A program made the translations under genes and the position numbers. DNA of 10,965 bases from contig CAZOJY010000118.1 in the NCBI GenBank assembly GCA_964580235.1, positions 1 to 10,965 of the forward strand, in the 5' to 3' direction. Below, in pieces: positions 1-7,559 of this stretch (the stretch's first letter is position 1; every line of letters begins with the position of its first letter). The stretch comes from G020348385 sp964580235 (GTDB lineage: Bacteria; Acidobacteriota; Aminicenantia; Aminicenantales; Aminicenantaceae). The notes below the pieces were generated by a model that saw only the letters and a list, made by a program, of their open reading frames with translations, was not told the origin of the DNA and did no database searches.

Positions 1-36
1 GTAACGTGTCCCTTAAATTTTCGGTACATGTCCCTG
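1..36. repeat. Left-edge copy of the GGGACACGTTACC repeat, two units
   Basis: Two units lie at a 23-base period. The first is GTAACGTGTCCCT at 1-13 and the second, degenerate, is CGGTACATGTCCCT at 22-35. Bases 1-20 are identical to the reverse complement of the outermost unit at the right end of the window. The repeat starts at base 1, so it is probably cut by the edge. Similar GGGACA-type units are dispersed in several bacterial genomes and are sometimes linked to REP-associated (Y1) transposases; that link is inference, as no transposase is present here. Confidence 0.7.
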
Positions 37-82
37 ATTTCAATGCATCTAGTATTAAATCCCGGTAAAAAAAATCATGTTT

Positions 83-100
83 ATGAATAATTCAGGTTAA
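83..100. repeat. Single arm of the TGAATAATTCAGG repeat
   Basis: ATGAATAATTCAGG at 83-96, followed by TTAA, is an exact inverted copy of 10894-10907 near the right end. At both ends this motif lies inward of the GTAACGTGTCCCT units. The two motifs therefore appear to belong to one composite repeat. The left copy has only this one arm, while the right copy has three. Confidence 0.55.
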
Positions 101-340
101 GTTTTAATTATTGCGAATGGATATTATGGGGAACGGTGTAGAATGGGGAATTTGAGTTGCTGTTAATCGCCGAGATTTAAAAAGAAGAGAGATTATTGTT
201 CTGTCATGCACAATTATCATAAATTTCCGATCCATTGCTGTTCTTTATGTTTACAAAATAATCAGCAAATTATAAAATTGCTTTTCCTAAAAAGTCAATA
301 GATACTTTTTTTCTTTTTTTAATTGTGGGCTGATTTAAAA
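101..340. other. Gene-free AT-rich leader before the beta-oxidation operon
   Basis: I find no open frame longer than a dozen or so codons with a ribosome site here. The stretch holds two copies of ATGGGGAA (126-133 and 143-150). A weak AT-rich stem (264-282, AGCAA paired with TTGCT) is followed by TTTT and could be a poor terminator of a gene lying to the left. Two T7 runs split by one C (306-320) lie just upstream of the candidate -35 box, where T-tracts can bend DNA or act as an UP element. Nothing else stands out. Confidence 0.5.
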
Positions 341-372
341 TTGAAATTCCAGTACCAACTTTTTTTTATAAT
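341..372 (+). promoter_or_regulatory. Candidate sigma70-like promoter of the beta-oxidation operon
   Basis: A perfect -10 box TATAAT lies at 367-372, directly after a run of eight T (360-367; the last T is also the first base of the box). The best -35 match is TTGAAA at 341-346, with a 20-base spacer that is longer than the usual 16-18. The -10 box is convincing; the -35 pairing is uncertain. The inferred start of transcription near 379 would give a leader of about 20 bases that includes the AAGGAGG ribosome site (386-392). Confidence 0.4.
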
Positions 373-398
373 GGACGTTAATAACAAGGAGGCAGCCA

Positions 399-2420
399 AT
401 GAGCATGGATATGTTTGGCAGGACAATCAATAAAATCGGAATTGTAGGCTCCGGCAATATCGGGCCAGATATTGCACTTTACTTCAGCAAGGTTCTGTAT
501 AGAAATGGCATTCCTGTGGTTGTTGTCGATATCGCTGAACAGGCCCTCCGATCAGGAGAGGTCCGTGTGAAAGGGAAACTGAGAAGAGGGGTCAAAACAA
601 AGACATTCAAACCTGATGGAGTGGATGCCATGCTGGCTAATCTCTCCTGGACGACCGACTACTCTCGGCTCTCTGATGCAGATCTGGTGATCGAAGCGGC
701 GACCGAAGACGGAGCTATCAAGAAAAAAATATTTTCAAAGCTGGAGATGATCTGTGCTGAGACAGCGATTTTTGCTTCCAATTCTTCCCACATAGAACCG
801 GAGGTCATCTTTAAGGATGTCGAGAATAAACAGAGATGTCTTGTCAACCATTATTTTTTTCCTGCAGAACGAAGCATTGTGGTAGAAATTGTTCCGGGTA
901 AAGAAACCTCATCCGATGTCACTGCCTTTCTTTTGAAATTTTACGAACAGATTGGGAAAGCCCCGATCCAAGTTAAAAGCCGCTACGGTTATGCTATCGA
1001 CCCTATATTTGAAGGGATTTTCCTGGCCGCTGCCTTACTGGTCGAGAAGGGATTAGGAACGGTTATGCAGATGGATGCCATGGTGCAGAGAGCTCTGGGA
1101 ATGGGGGTGGGGCCTTTCACGGCCATGAATCTTACAGGTGGGAATCCGATCACACAGCATGGCCTCACTCTCATGCATGATAAGATCATGCCTTGGTTTC
1201 ATTCTCCCCTTATGCTAGATAAGCAGATAGCCTCTGGAGAACCATGGGAGACCTCGTTTAGAGGGGATGATGTAGCCTATAACATAAATGTTTTTCAGGT
1301 CGTGTCGGATCAAATCAAAGGGGCCTACTTTGGCCTGGTGTGTGAAATTCTCGATTCCGGGATTTCCAATATCGGAGATCTGGAGATGGCTGTTGAGAAT
1401 GCCCTGGTCATGAATCCGCCTTTCCATATGATGAACAGGATGGGAGTGGACAAAGCGCTGGAACTCGTAAAGGATTATGCTGAGAAATGGGCCGGTTTTA
1501 AGGTTCCTGATGTTCTTGTCAAAGAGGCCGATGCAGGAACGCCATGGCCGATTCCGATGGTCTTCCGTCAGGATGTGAATGGTATCGCCGTGGTCACTAT
1601 CAGGAGGCCGAAGACCTTGAATGCGCTGAATGGCGAAGTTATAAAGCAGCTTTATGACACTTTTTTGGGCATAAAACAAGATGATAATATCAAAGGTGCA
1701 GTGCTTACAGGATTTGGCAAAAAGGCGTTTGTTTCTGGTGCAGATATCCAAATGCTGGCCGGGATAAAAAATCCAGAGGAGGGAAAAAAAATCTCCCGAG
1801 AGGGGCAAGACGTGTTGAATTTTATCGAAAAACTCGGGAAGCCGGTGATTTGTGCTTTGAACGGCCTGGCTTTGGGAGGGGGGAATGAACTTGCCATGGC
1901 CTGTACGGCAAGAATTGCAAAAAAGGGGATGAAAATACTGGCCGGACAACCGGAGCCCAAACTGGGTATCATCCCAGGATACGGAGGATCGCAGAGACTT
2001 CCTCGGCTCATCGGTTTATCCCATGCCTGGCCGATTCTTCGAACAGGAAATCTTGTGTCTTCTGTTGAAGCATTGAACATTGGATTGATAGAAGAAGAGG
2101 TTGAGGGAGATATCAAAGAAGCAGGCATTGCGTTTGCTAGGAAAGTAATTTCTGGAGAATTGAACGTGAAATCCATACAAAAAGGACCGATCGATATTCC
2201 TGATTCTCTTCCCGAAGTGGACATTGGATCATTATCACGCAAAACCGATGAAATACTGAAGAAGGCCATCCTGGAAGGTGCTGAAATGTCACTTGAAGAG
2301 GGGCTCAAGCACGAAACCCGGATGTTCGGGGAATGCGTCAGGACCAAGGATATGAGAATCGGGATGGAAAATTTTATGAAATTCGGTCCTCGAAGGAATG
2401 CCAAATTTTCTCATTCCTGA
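399..2420 (+). CDS. 3-hydroxyacyl-CoA dehydrogenase / enoyl-CoA hydratase fusion
   Basis: This cytosolic bifunctional beta-oxidation enzyme (673 aa) should hydrate a 2-enoyl-CoA and oxidise the 3-hydroxyacyl-CoA with NAD+. The domains are in the reverse of FadB order: Rossmann NAD-binding domain (about 10-190), two 3HCDH helical domains (195-290 and 295-370), then a crotonase fold (388-670). GSGNIG at 17-22 is the dinucleotide loop, and Asp44 after the second strand favours NAD+ over NADP+. His151 and Glu163 match the dehydrogenase catalytic pair, and Asn128 lies in ASNSS. The crotonase part keeps both hydratase glutamates, Glu497 (GGGNELAM) and Glu519 (GQPEPKLG), plus the oxyanion motif SGADI (446-450). 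Oddities are HYFFP where HFFNP is usual, and GYAIDP (Asp201) where GFxxNR is usual. Dehydrogenase-first fusions are known in archaea and some bacteria. AAGGAGG six bases upstream fixes the start. Chain length and substrate class cannot be read from the sequence. Confidence 0.93.
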   Translation: MSMDMFGRTINKIGIVGSGNIGPDIALYFSKVLYRNGIPVVVVDIAEQALRSGEVRVKGKLRRGVKTKTFKPDGVDAMLANLSWTTDYSRLSDADLVIEAATEDGAIKKKIFSKLEMICAETAIFASNSSHIEPEVIFKDVENKQRCLVNHYFFPAERSIVVEIVPGKETSSDVTAFLLKFYEQIGKAPIQVKSRYGYAIDPIFEGIFLAAALLVEKGLGTVMQMDAMVQRALGMGVGPFTAMNLTGGNPITQHGLTLMHDKIMPWFHSPLMLDKQIASGEPWETSFRGDDVAYNINVFQVVSDQIKGAYFGLVCEILDSGISNIGDLEMAVENALVMNPPFHMMNRMGVDKALELVKDYAEKWAGFKVPDVLVKEADAGTPWPIPMVFRQDVNGIAVVTIRRPKTLNALNGEVIKQLYDTFLGIKQDDNIKGAVLTGFGKKAFVSGADIQMLAGIKNPEEGKKISREGQDVLNFIEKLGKPVICALNGLALGGGNELAMACTARIAKKGMKILAGQPEPKLGIIPGYGGSQRLPRLIGLSHAWPILRTGNLVSSVEALNIGLIEEEVEGDIKEAGIAFARKVISGELNVKSIQKGPIDIPDSLPEVDIGSLSRKTDEILKKAILEGAEMSLEEGLKHETRMFGECVRTKDMRIGMENFMKFGPRRNAKFSHS

Positions 2421-2465
2421 TAAAGATGGACGGAATGCACCCAAAACTTAAATTTGGAGGTTATA

Positions 2466-3677
2466 ATGGCTTTTGAAAAAGCATTTATTCCGTATGATGC
2501 CTACTGGAGCACTCCGTTTTGCCGATGGCAAGGAAGTTTTGCTCACCTGCATTCCATGCAGTTTGCCGCTGATGTCTGTAAGAGAGCACTCCCCGCGCGG
2601 GGGATTTCACCGAACGTGTTTGATAGGATCGTCTTAGGCATAACCATTCCCCAGAAGAGCAGTTTCTATGGTGCTTCTTGGATAGCCGGCATGATCGGGG
2701 CCCCGGGGCTGACAGGGCCTACGATCAGTCAGGCGTGTGCCACATCAGCCAGATGCGTTGCCTTTGCCAGCCAAGAAATTGAGCTTGGCCATAATCAAAC
2801 CATTCTTTTAGTCACATGCGACAGAACAAGCAACGGTCCTCATATCTACTATCCCAATCCTCTGGGGATCGGGGGAACAGGAGATAAAGAAGACTGGGTG
2901 TGGGATAATTTCGGCTATGATCCTTATGCCAAAAATGCCATGATCGAAACGGCGGAGAATGTGGCCAAAGAAGCAGGCATCACGAAGAAAGAGCAGGATG
3001 AGGTGGCTTTTTTGCGTTACAGTCAGTATCAAGAAGCGCTCAAAAACAACAGTGCTTTCCTGAACCGGTTCATGGTCGTCCCGATCGATGTCAAGGATTC
3101 TTCGGGCCGCAAATCCATCGCATTTGTTGAGGGAGATGAAGGCGTTTTCCCCACCACGGCAGATGCCCTGGCAAGGTTGAAGCCGGTACAGCCCACCGGG
3201 ACAGTCACTTTCGGAACACAAACATATCCGGCCGATGGCAATGCGAGCCTAGTTCTTACGACACGAGAAAAGGCCCAGGAGCTTAGCCGCGACCCGTATG
3301 TTGAAATACAGATCCTTTCCTATGCCGAAGCAAGGGTCAAAAAAGGATTTATGGCTATGGCTGTTGTGCCAGCCGCCCAAAAAGCTCTTTCTGAAGCAGG
3401 GGTAGGAATCCATGATGTCAAAGCCATAAAAACGCATAATCCATTTGCGGTCAATGATGTCTATTTCTGCAGGGAGATGGGGCTGAAATTGGGCGATATG
3501 AACAATTACGGCTGTTCGCTCGTGTGGGGTCATCCTCAAGGCCCGACAGGCGTGCGCTTGATTATCGAACTCATCGAAGAGCTTGTGCTGTTGGGCGGGG
3601 GATACGGACTTTATGATGGCTGTGCCGCTGGAGATACCGCGGCCGCCGTTGTTGTCAAGATCGATATAAAAAAATAA
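2466..3677 (+). CDS. Thiolase-family protein (probable 3-ketoacyl-CoA thiolase)
   Basis: This protein of 403 aa has normal thiolase length and should cleave 3-ketoacyl-CoA with CoA, or run the reverse condensation, in the cytosol. The nucleophile is Cys91 in QACATSA. The GHP motif gives His356 (GHPQGPTG), and the second catalytic cysteine is Cys386 (DGCAAGD), so the Cys-His-Cys set is complete. The usual NEAF motif is replaced by HNPF (324-327), placing it outside the textbook FadA/AtoB type. It follows the dehydrogenase/hydratase gene after 45 bases with no clear terminator, so the two are probably cotranscribed as one beta-oxidation operon. The start is ATG 2466, led by GGAGG at 2456-2460. 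An in-frame TTG at 2454 would overlap that ribosome site and is not used. Substrate and direction are unknown. Confidence 0.92.
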   Translation: MAFEKAFIPYDAYWSTPFCRWQGSFAHLHSMQFAADVCKRALPARGISPNVFDRIVLGITIPQKSSFYGASWIAGMIGAPGLTGPTISQACATSARCVAFASQEIELGHNQTILLVTCDRTSNGPHIYYPNPLGIGGTGDKEDWVWDNFGYDPYAKNAMIETAENVAKEAGITKKEQDEVAFLRYSQYQEALKNNSAFLNRFMVVPIDVKDSSGRKSIAFVEGDEGVFPTTADALARLKPVQPTGTVTFGTQTYPADGNASLVLTTREKAQELSRDPYVEIQILSYAEARVKKGFMAMAVVPAAQKALSEAGVGIHDVKAIKTHNPFAVNDVYFCREMGLKLGDMNNYGCSLVWGHPQGPTGVRLIIELIEELVLLGGGYGLYDGCAAGDTAAAVVVKIDIKK

Positions 3678-3712
3678 TTGTTCGAAAAGATTCTAGAATT
3701 TGTTTTCGACAA
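3678..3712. other. Stem-loop directly after the thiolase stop codon
   Basis: TTGTTCGAAAA (3678-3688) pairs with TTTTCGACAA (3703-3712) with one bulged T. The loop contains the 10-base perfect palindrome ATTCTAGAAT (3690-3699). No T-run follows, so this is not a standard intrinsic terminator. It could stabilise the mRNA end or be a protein-binding dyad. Confidence 0.45.
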
Positions 3713-3729
3713 TACAATAATCTGAAAGG

Positions 3730-3765
3730 GCAGCAGCCTATTTGCTGCATTCAATCTTTTCTTTC
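3730..3765 (+). terminator. Possible weak terminator of the beta-oxidation operon
   Basis: GCAGCA (3730-3735) pairs with TGCTGC (3743-3748) around a 7-base loop, followed by the T-rich but interrupted stretch ATTCAATCTTTTCTTTC. The stem is short and the T-run broken, so termination would be partial. Its place between the two operons fits the role. Confidence 0.35.
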
Positions 3766-3803
3766 TGAAATAAATACAGATGCTGACAACGCCGGAGAAA
3801 TAG

Positions 3804-3831
3804 TTGAAATTCGTGACAGGCAGTTTATAAT
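3804..3831 (+). promoter_or_regulatory. Sigma70-like promoter of the ABC/GldG cassette
   Basis: The -35 TTGAAA (3804-3809) and perfect -10 TATAAT (3826-3831) are separated by 16 bases. They end 30 bases before the first gene of the cassette, whose ribosome site AGGAG lies at 3851-3855. This is the best plus-strand promoter in the window and indicates that the cassette is transcribed independently of the beta-oxidation genes. Confidence 0.65.
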
Positions 3832-3861
3832 AAGAAGATTAGAAAAAACGAGGAGCGAATC

Positions 3862-4578
3862 ATGATTCAAGTCGACAACTTGACAAAGTATTACGGCGGC
3901 CTCTGTGCGGTGGATCACGTGAGTTTCAAAATCAACAAAGGAGAGATCCTGGGCCTCTTGGGGCCCAACGGAGCTGGTAAAACCACGATCTACCGGATAC
4001 TGACAGGCTATCTCCGCCCCACTTCGGGAACGATCCGTGTTAAAAACCATGACATCAATGAGAACCTGATCGAAATCAAAAATCTTATCGGATATCTTCC
4101 GGAAGCGGCTCCTATCTATCACGAGATGCTGGTCTATGATTACCTTGAGTTCATTGCTGACATCCGCGGTGTCGGCAAAAAAGAGAAGATGATCCAGATT
4201 CGAGACCTGGCAGACCTCTGCAGCCTGAACAATGTCATGCATATGACCATCGATGAACTTTCCAAAGGATTCCGTCAGCGGGTGGGCATTGCACATGCTC
4301 TCTTGGGTGATCCTGAAATCTTGGTTCTTGATGAGCCGACATCGGGACTGGATCCCAACCAGATCGTGGAAACACGGGAGATCATCCGGCGGATCGGGAA
4401 AGAAAAAACCATTATTTTTTCTACTCATATCCTCAGCGAAGCGGAAGCCACCTGCGATCGGGTCGTGATCATTCATGAGGGAAAAATTGTGGCCAACGAC
4501 ACCATCGCTAATCTGCATAAAGAGATGAAAGAACCTTCCTTCGAGAAGATTTTCAGAAAACTCACCAAAGGACATTAG
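3862..4578 (+). CDS. ABC transporter ATP-binding protein, GldA/CcmA-like
   Basis: This cytosolic ATPase subunit (238 aa) of an ABC-2-type transporter should power the permease encoded next. Its motifs are the Walker A GPNGAGKTT (34-42), the signature LSKGFRQR (133-140, a variant of LSGGQ typical of ABC-2 ATPases), the Walker B ILVLDE (153-158) with catalytic Glu158, the D-loop SGLD (161-164) and the H-loop His189 in STH. The Q-loop reads GYLPE, with Glu81 where Gln is usual, as often seen in the GldA/NatA-like group. AGGAG six bases upstream supports the start. It is the first gene of a tight cassette, with two bases between its stop and the permease start. GldA of gliding Bacteroidetes is the nearest named relative, but no gliding genes are present here. 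The ATPase role is near certain; the transported substrate is unknown. Confidence 0.95.
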   Translation: MIQVDNLTKYYGGLCAVDHVSFKINKGEILGLLGPNGAGKTTIYRILTGYLRPTSGTIRVKNHDINENLIEIKNLIGYLPEAAPIYHEMLVYDYLEFIADIRGVGKKEKMIQIRDLADLCSLNNVMHMTIDELSKGFRQRVGIAHALLGDPEILVLDEPTSGLDPNQIVETREIIRRIGKEKTIIFSTHILSEAEATCDRVVIIHEGKIVANDTIANLHKEMKEPSFEKIFRKLTKGH

Positions 4579-4580
4579 CC

Positions 4581-5288
4581 ATGAAGAACATCAATCACAT
4601 TTTTAAAAAAGAGTTCCGGGCTTACTTTATTTCCCCTATCGCCTATATCGTCATCTCAGTGTTTTTAATCATCATCGGGTGGCTCTTCTTTTCCACCTAT
4701 TTCCTTGACCGGCAGGCGAGCCTCACTCGATTCTTCTCGCTTCTTCCCGTCACGTTTGCCTTTATCATACCGGCAGTGACCATGCGCCTTTTTTCTGAAG
4801 AAATCAATGTGGGTTCGTATGAAATTATTCTCACCCTGCCAGTCGAGTTCCGGGAGATTATTGTCGGAAAATTCTTGGCGGTTGTAGCCTTTGTCAGTGT
4901 TATGTTGGCGCCAACGATTGTGTATGCGGTCTCCACGACTTTCCTGGGAGAGCTCGATTGGGGGCCGGTCATTGGAGGATACTTGGGAGCCATTCTTTTG
5001 GGAGCAACTTTTTCTGCTATAGGGATTTTTGCATCTTCGCTCACTCGCAATCAGGTTATCGCCTTTATCATTGGGATGGCTATCTGCTTTTCCCTAACCC
5101 TGCTTGTGGATTTCATCCTGTATTTCCTTCCTCACTGGTCGGTTGGGGTCTTCCAGTATCTCAGCGCAAACTTTCATTTCCGGAACATTTCCAAGGGAGT
5201 GATCGACTCCCGCGATATTCTCTTCTTTATAACCGTATCTTTTCTGGCCCTTTACGGGACAAACCTCATAATGCGGGAGAAAAAATAA
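4581..5288 (+). CDS. ABC-2-type permease, GldF-like
   Basis: This is an integral inner-membrane permease of 235 aa. Six hydrophobic segments can be read at about 16-38, 53-70, 97-120, 129-153, 158-182 and 213-231. Between the second and third lies EEINVGSYEIILTLPV (73-88), the conserved ABC-2 stretch thought to contact the ATPase. Its length is close to that of Bacteroidetes GldF. It starts two bases after the ATPase gene, with AAAGGA (4567-4572) inside the end of that gene as ribosome site, so the two are translationally linked. With the ATPase, and probably the GldG-like protein, it would form one membrane complex. The substrate cannot be read from the sequence. Confidence 0.9.
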   Translation: MKNINHIFKKEFRAYFISPIAYIVISVFLIIIGWLFFSTYFLDRQASLTRFFSLLPVTFAFIIPAVTMRLFSEEINVGSYEIILTLPVEFREIIVGKFLAVVAFVSVMLAPTIVYAVSTTFLGELDWGPVIGGYLGAILLGATFSAIGIFASSLTRNQVIAFIIGMAICFSLTLLVDFILYFLPHWSVGVFQYLSANFHFRNISKGVIDSRDILFFITVSFLALYGTNLIMREKK

Positions 5289-5298
5289 GGAGTTCGAA

Positions 5299-7542
5299 AT
5301 GGACAGAACCAAAGCAGAGGCAAAATATTATAAATTTGGTCTTTATCTCATCATCGTGATCCTGGTCATTTTAGTTGGCCAAAACCTTTCCTTCCGCCTG
5401 GACCTGACGGCCAACGGCCTTTATTCCCTTTCTAAAGCCAGCAAACAGGCCGTATCCACCCTCAAAGAGCCCTTGACAATCAATGTATTTTTTTCCAAGA
5501 ACCTTCCTGCTCCTTACAACAATATCGAACGCTACCTGCACGATATACTGGGAGAATATTCCCTGTATTCTCAAAAATATCTGAGCTATCGGTTTTTTGA
5601 TGTCAGTGCCAAAGAAGGCGACGTGAGTGGTAAAGCTGAGGAAAACCGCAAAAAAGCACAGGATTATGGGATCTATCCCATCAATGTCCAGACCATTGAG
5701 CAGGACCAGGCTAAAGTGCAAAGAGCTTACATGGGCATGGTTTTAATCCACGGGGATATCGTAGAAAATATTCCCGCGATCACATCAACCGAAGGGCTGG
5801 AGTATAAGATCACCAGCACCATACAAAAAATGAATAACAAAATATCCGCCCTGCTCAATTTGCCCGAAAAGATCAAAGTTGAGCTTGTCCAGTCTTCTTC
5901 CCTTGATGCGATTGCCCCAGAAGTGGGCCTTGAGGGTCTGAATGGTCTGGCAGGGCAAATAGCCGATGTGATCAAAGAACAGAACGGCAAAGCCTACAAT
6001 CAACTGGAGTTTATGCGTATTGATCCGACACAGCAAAATCTTCCTCAAGAAGAGTCTATGCGGTTTCGGCGCTTCAAACTCCAGTGGCCGGAAATTCAAA
6101 AACCGGACAAAGCACCTATTTCTGCCGGAGAAGGAATTCTGGCCTTAGGGATGAGGTTTAGCGGGAAATCCGTGGAGAGGCGGCTACTGACCTCTAGTCT
6201 GAGCTTGACCAGCCAGGGTTTTCAGGAACAATTTAAAATTGTGGACACAGCCCAGATCAAGGAATTCATTGAGGAGAATATTGATAATCTCATCAATATC
6301 CATGAAGAACTCGGCTACCTGTCCACACAAGGGACGCTTCCCTTGGCAGCTTCTTTGCCCCCTCAGCTTCAGGCGGTGCAGCCGCAAACGGGCTCATTGA
6401 CTCACTTGAACACCTTGCTGAATAAGAGTTACAGTGTCAAACAGGTTAATCTTTCCGACGAAGAGATTCCGGACAGCATCGATACCCTGATCATTGCCGG
6501 TCCCAAGGAAAAATTTTCCGATTGGGAACTTTTTCAAATTGACCAATTCCTGATGAAAGGCAAATCTCTGGCTCTTTTTCTCGATTCTTTTAATGAGATT
6601 CAGCCTCAGGGTCAGCAGCAGATGTACGGGCAGCAACCGGTCTATCTCCCCATCAATACCGGTTTGGAAAAACTGCTTGAAAACTACGGTGTTTCGGTTA
6701 AAAAAGCTTATGTCCTGGATGAAAACTGCTATGTATCCAGGGACCAGCAGATGGGCGAAATGCCCATTTACTTTGCCCCCCTGATCAAGAACGAAAATAT
6801 CAATCATGATTTGGATTTCTTGAAAAACATCAAGGAACTTATCCTTATTAAAGCGTCCTCTGTGGAAATCGATTCCCAGAAAACTAAAAAAGACTATCTG
6901 AATGCTGTCCCGTTGATATCCTCTTCGGCAGCTTCCTGGGAGATGGCCGGCCGTATCAACCTTACTCCTTTTATGCTCAGTCCTCCGACAAATCCGGATG
7001 AAAAGAAAAGCCGTCCCTTGGCCTATCTTATTGAAGGCGAATTCCCCAGCTACTTTGCCGATAAACCCATCCCGCAAAAACCGGAGTCAGAGCCAAAAGG
7101 CGAAGGGGAGGGCAAAAATCAAGACGATAAGAAGCAGAAACAGGAGCAGTCGGGAGAAGGTCAAAAAGTTCCAAAACAAGAGCCTCCGGTAAAGGGCGAA
7201 AAGGAGATGCTGACCAAAGGACAATCGGGCAAAATCTTTCTGATCGGTACAGCCGACATCCTCCGGGATAACGTGCTCGATGAAAATGGAGAGTCTCCCA
7301 ATGCTGTTTTCCTGCTCAACATTATCGATTACCTCAACGGCCAGGAAGACATCGCTGTGATGCGGAGCAAGACTCAGCGCTTCAATCCGCTAAAAGATAC
7401 CAAAGCAGTGACCCGTACCTTCGTGAAGGTGTTGAACATTGCTGGCCTCCCCATACTGGTTATCCTCTTTGGATTTTACATCTGGATCAGACGCAAAGCT
7501 AGGCGCAGGGTCATCCAGACAATGTTTTCCAGAATGGCTTAG
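5299..7542 (+). CDS. GldG-family ABC auxiliary protein
   Basis: This protein of 747 aa is anchored in the membrane at both ends, with a large domain between. The N-terminal helix is at about 13-31, followed by RLDLTANGLYSLS (33-45), the hallmark start of the ABC_transp_aux/GldG family. The C-terminal helix (about 714-733) is followed by the basic tail IRRKARRR. Most of the protein between the helices is predicted to be extracytoplasmic. A Gln-rich patch (about 434-450) and a charged low-complexity linker rich in Lys, Glu, Gln and Gly (about 590-637) interrupt the fold. It is longer than Bacteroidetes GldG, which is near 560 aa. AAGGAG (5287-5292) overlaps the permease stop and supports the start. 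Members of this family accompany GldA/GldF-type transporters in many phyla; a solute-binding or assembly role is inference. Confidence 0.88.
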   Translation: MDRTKAEAKYYKFGLYLIIVILVILVGQNLSFRLDLTANGLYSLSKASKQAVSTLKEPLTINVFFSKNLPAPYNNIERYLHDILGEYSLYSQKYLSYRFFDVSAKEGDVSGKAEENRKKAQDYGIYPINVQTIEQDQAKVQRAYMGMVLIHGDIVENIPAITSTEGLEYKITSTIQKMNNKISALLNLPEKIKVELVQSSSLDAIAPEVGLEGLNGLAGQIADVIKEQNGKAYNQLEFMRIDPTQQNLPQEESMRFRRFKLQWPEIQKPDKAPISAGEGILALGMRFSGKSVERRLLTSSLSLTSQGFQEQFKIVDTAQIKEFIEENIDNLINIHEELGYLSTQGTLPLAASLPPQLQAVQPQTGSLTHLNTLLNKSYSVKQVNLSDEEIPDSIDTLIIAGPKEKFSDWELFQIDQFLMKGKSLALFLDSFNEIQPQGQQQMYGQQPVYLPINTGLEKLLENYGVSVKKAYVLDENCYVSRDQQMGEMPIYFAPLIKNENINHDLDFLKNIKELILIKASSVEIDSQKTKKDYLNAVPLISSSAASWEMAGRINLTPFMLSPPTNPDEKKSRPLAYLIEGEFPSYFADKPIPQKPESEPKGEGEGKNQDDKKQKQEQSGEGQKVPKQEPPVKGEKEMLTKGQSGKIFLIGTADILRDNVLDENGESPNAVFLLNIIDYLNGQEDIAVMRSKTQRFNPLKDTKAVTRTFVKVLNIAGLPILVILFGFYIWIRRKARRRVIQTMFSRMA

Positions 7543-7559
7543 CCCAAGGAGAAAGACGA

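Noticed and set aside
1215..2404. Two long overlapping minus-strand open frames (244 and 250 codons) opposite the dehydrogenase/hydratase gene
   Set aside because: They overlap each other and a gene with intact catalytic motifs, and their translations resemble no family; shadow frames of a coding strand explain them.
2454..2465. Upstream TTG start for the thiolase
   Set aside because: It would overlap the GGAGG ribosome site that serves the ATG at 2466, and it adds only four residues with no family support.
3751..4575. A 274-codon open frame on the minus strand opposite the ABC ATPase gene
   Set aside because: It mirrors the full ATPase gene, which has every ABC motif, and runs through that gene's promoter. 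Its translation shows no recognisable domain.
6394..7077. A 227-codon minus-strand open frame opposite the GldG-like gene
   Set aside because: It lies wholly inside a well-supported gene and has low-complexity, motif-free translation.
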